Shown here: in pieces, positions 62,055 through 64,000 of the stretch | Numbering within the stretch: position 1 is the first letter of the stretch | How the letters are laid out: the number at the start of each line of letters is the position of its first letter | Assembly (NCBI GenBank): GCA_005799265.1 | Contig: SYHD01000065.1 | Span: 1 to 64,000 of the forward strand | Length of the DNA stretch: 64,000 nt | Reading direction: 5' to 3' | From: Planctomycetia bacterium | GTDB taxonomy: Bacteria; Planctomycetota; Planctomycetia; Gemmatales; Gemmataceae | Notes under the pieces: generated by a model | Databases searched by the model: none | Seen by the model: the letters and a program-made list of their open reading frames with translations, nothing else | Told to the model about the DNA's origin: nothing | Translations under genes and position numbers: made by a program

Positions 62055-63370
62055 CGCACCACCCTCCGATCGAGGAACTTGTACAGCGTGTTGCCAAAAT
62101 GAACGAGCATGCCCAGGCCCACGACCGCACAGGATAAATAGGGAAGCACCCAGCCGGGATTGCGTACCACCTGCAGTGTCGAGACCGTGAGGTTGGTCCG
62201 TGGATCGGTCTTGACGCTTTGTTGATAGAAAGTCTCGCCCTTGTATGTCATGGGCGCGTTCATGTAGATCTGCACGTCGCGATCGACGCCCGCTTTCTCA
62301 TCGACGAGCCGGACGAAGCTGCGATAGTCCTTCGGCTTGTCGGTGCCCGGGTAATTCTCTTGCTTGAAGTTCGTCAATTCGATGTGAAAATCGCGATTGG
62401 TTTGCTTGTAGCGAAGAACGACACGGAAGACCTTGTCGTCGAGCTTGATCTCTTGCACGAGGTTCGCATAGCTGTCGGAGAACCAGGCCGAAAAAAGCCA
62501 GATGCCGAGCTGCTGGCCGCCGCGGGACAGACGCAGGTAAGCGGAGGGAATGTCGACTTCTTGATTCGGATCGACGCCGCTCACTTCGGGGGCCGCCTTG
62601 ACGATCTCGCGCAGGCCCATGCCCCGCGTAGCGCGGTTCTTTAGCTTGCCGTCCATTTCGATCCACTTCGAGTTGGCCATGTATTCGATGACTTCGATCT
62701 CGAACGGCAAACGTGAATCCTGGATCTTGGCCCCATCTTGCAGCATCGAACCAGGGACAACGACGACCGCATCCTTCTTCTCATCGATCACCTGGATGAT
62801 CGCCAGTTCGGACTGCCGCACGTGTACGACATGGTTGACGCCGTGCCCGACGGGGATCATCATCTGCCCCTCGTCGGCGTAGAGGTAGGTGACGACCTCG
62901 CCGAACATCATGATGATGATGCCGGCGTGGATGAGAATGATGCCGGCGCGGTTCCAGGCGAGCTTGAAGCGCACGGCATGGGCGGCGAGCAGATTGATCA
63001 GCATCGCGCCGCCGATGGTCAGTCCGCCGGGGAACGGGATGCAACTGCTGGCGTCTTCGAGGTTATTGAAGAAGACGACTCGCCATGGGACCCAGACGAA
63101 GAAGTTGCGGAAGTATTTATTGACGACGGTCCACACGCCCGCATCCTGCTGGGCAAGCGTGCCCCAGAAGACAAGCAGCAAAGACAGAACGAAAAGCACA
63201 ACCGTGATCCGCAAGGAAGCCAGGCGATGCAGAATGCTGAGGGCAAACTCCTGCAATTCCGGCTGCGGCGTCGGCCCCGGCTGCGCGGCGGCGGCGGCGA
63301 ACGACACGGGAACGGCGTCCCCCGGCGGCTTGACGGGGGACTCTCCCTCGGATATGGCGGTTTGATCCAT
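62051..63370 (-). CDS. resB: Cytochrome c biogenesis protein ResB (Ccs1)
   Basis: About 439 residues from the ATG at 63370, with AAGGAA 9 bases upstream. The track ORF begins further upstream inside a palindrome, so it was shortened. ResB features: LHRLASLRITVVLFVLSLLLVFWGTLAQ, a PFPGG loop after the first helices (DASSCIPFPGG), the second helix pair, a long external domain (VTYLYADEGQMMIPVGHG ... YKQTNRDFHIELTNFKQENYPGTDKPKDY), and GETFYQQSVKTDPRTNLTVSTLQVVRNPGWVLPYLSC before the last helix. It is coupled to ccsA by a 4-base overlap. Confidence 0.9.
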   Translation of the reverse strand: MDQTAISEGESPVKPPGDAVPVSFAAAAAQPGPTPQPELQEFALSILHRLASLRITVVLFVLSLLLVFWGTLAQQDAGVWTVVNKYFRNFFVWVPWRVVFFNNLEDASSCIPFPGGLTIGGAMLINLLAAHAVRFKLAWNRAGIILIHAGIIIMMFGEVVTYLYADEGQMMIPVGHGVNHVVHVRQSELAIIQVIDEKKDAVVVVPGSMLQDGAKIQDSRLPFEIEVIEYMANSKWIEMDGKLKNRATRGMGLREIVKAAPEVSGVDPNQEVDIPSAYLRLSRGGQQLGIWLFSAWFSDSYANLVQEIKLDDKVFRVVLRYKQTNRDFHIELTNFKQENYPGTDKPKDYRSFVRLVDEKAGVDRDVQIYMNAPMTYKGETFYQQSVKTDPRTNLTVSTLQVVRNPGWVLPYLSCAVVGLGMLVHFGNTLYKFLDRRVVR

Positions 63371-63400
63371 GATATTGTGTTCCTTTTTCGTAACCGTCCA

Positions 63401-63450
63401 CCTCCCCTCTCCCCCTGTACCCCGGGGGAGAGGGGCCGGGGGTGAGAGGG
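63401..63450. repeat. C-rich palindromic element upstream of resB
   Basis: CCTCCCCTCTCCCCCTGTAC hairpin followed by CCGGGGGTGAGAGGG, the same family as the purL elements. It would be translated if resB began upstream. Confidence 0.88.
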
Positions 63451-63480
63451 CGGAACAGACTGTTGCGCGACGCCCCAACC

Positions 63481-63525
63481 CCTCACCCCCGGCCCCTCTC
63501 CCCTGAGTACAGGGGAGAGGGGTGA
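63481..63525. repeat. C-rich palindromic element, opposite orientation
   Basis: CCTCACCCCCGGCCCCTCTC followed by a stem around TGAGTACA. It faces the element at 63401-63450 head to head, 30 bases away, 10 bases after the stop of the last gene. Same core as element C in purL. Confidence 0.88.
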
Positions 63526-63534
63526 ACGGTTACT

Positions 63535-63999
63535 CTATTTCGAGTTCAGTTCAAAGGACTTCACGAAGGTCTCAAAATCCGCCTTGTTTTGGCCGACAAC
63601 TCCTGCGGTTCCGGACATCCTGACGAACCAAACTTTTCCTTGGTACGGAACCACCACGGCCAGGATGCGGTTCAGCTTGGCGGGCCCATCAGGATTGGAA
63701 ATATCAACGTAGTGACCTGACGCGCCGGCCACTTTGAGCGGCACGAGGCTATTCATCAGCTGTTGATCTGCCGAATCGGGCAGCCCCACCTGCTTGCGCC
63801 ACCGACTCACGTTGGAGGCCAGACCGCCGCCATCGCCCCCCAGAGCGGTCAGAGTGACATTGACGGTTTGGCCGTCCCTGGTCAGTTCGAACAGGACAGC
63901 CGTGAATTGGTCTCGCGGCGGCTTCTCGACCCAACCCTTTGGCACCGTGTATTTGAATGGAGTCGCTCCCAATCCGCCCGCCAGCATCGGCTCCTTCAT
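63535..63999 (-). CDS. Partial protein of unknown function at right edge
   Basis: At least 154 residues; the frame is open to the window end, so the start may lie outside. No signal peptide is seen within the window. It contains YTVPKGWVEKPPRDQFTAVLFELTRDGQTVNVTLTALGG, then GHYVDISNP and VVPYQGKVWFVRMSGTAGVVGQNKADFETFVKSF. The last part resembles the C-terminus of small secreted or lipoprotein families of planctomycetes that assess proteins at the envelope, but I do not recognise a domain. It lies upstream of the cytochrome c assembly pair on the same strand. Confidence 0.6.
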   Translation of the reverse strand: MKEPMLAGGLGATPFKYTVPKGWVEKPPRDQFTAVLFELTRDGQTVNVTLTALGGDGGGLASNVSRWRKQVGLPDSADQQLMNSLVPLKVAGASGHYVDISNPDGPAKLNRILAVVVPYQGKVWFVRMSGTAGVVGQNKADFETFVKSFELNSK

Positions 64000-64000
64000 C

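Overview
The window reads as a planctomycete chromosome segment (Gemmatales/Pirellulales-like). It is GC-rich and carries several families typical of that phylum: a stand-alone DUF1501 protein, a ceramidase-like secreted hydrolase, DUF2330, DUF4432 and DUF1570 traces, a WD40-STAND giant, many small zinc-ribbon membrane proteins, lipoproteins with degenerate enzyme folds, and a type II secretion-like locus with an enormous secretin. No species can be named from the sequence alone.

Layout. Bases 1-17067 hold one collinear type II secretion (T2SS) locus: the 3' end of gspE, then gspF, G, H, I, J, K, a PilM/GspL-like protein, a PilO/GspM-like protein with an added C-terminal domain, a ~2290-residue GspD and a lipoprotein. 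The first ~134 bases are not gspE but a crotonase fragment joined in frame, probably an assembly chimera. Bases 17133-24071 hold a minus-strand CHAT-like/STAND/14-WD40 protein and a cyclase-like/DUF362 fusion. Bases 24311-29200 hold small accessory genes: an orphan HsdR_N-type nuclease domain, an exported ACP-like protein without the phosphopantetheine serine, small membrane and zinc-ribbon proteins, an EI24/CysZ-like protein and a ceramidase-like hydrolase. tRNA-Lys(UUU) follows.

Bases 29510-40917 carry DUF1501, scpA, a lone Clp-N protein, a lipoprotein with a dead phosphatase-like domain, a transsulfuration enzyme, a Ski2-like helicase and a deoxyhypusine synthase homologue. Bases 40958-44111 are ribF plus a peroxide-defence group (tpx; ahpC-like, ahpD-like and a small SWIM protein). 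Bases 44117-53278 include a NUDIX hydrolase, DUF4432, an LPG-synthase-like flippase, DUF2330, ligA, a PAP2 phosphatase and a GNAT acetyltransferase. Bases 53382-57321 are an overlapping tyrA-purL pair. Bases 57427-59940 are three consecutive zinc-ribbon membrane proteins. Bases 60162-63370 are the System II cytochrome c assembly pair ccsA/resB. A partial gene runs off the right edge.

The most striking overall signal is the density of short palindromic repeats from several families. Most lie between genes, often supplying or touching the upstream stop codon. At least six copies sit in frame inside conserved genes (purL with three, the helicase with two families, the transsulfuration enzyme, the DUF362 fusion) and add low-complexity peptide loops.
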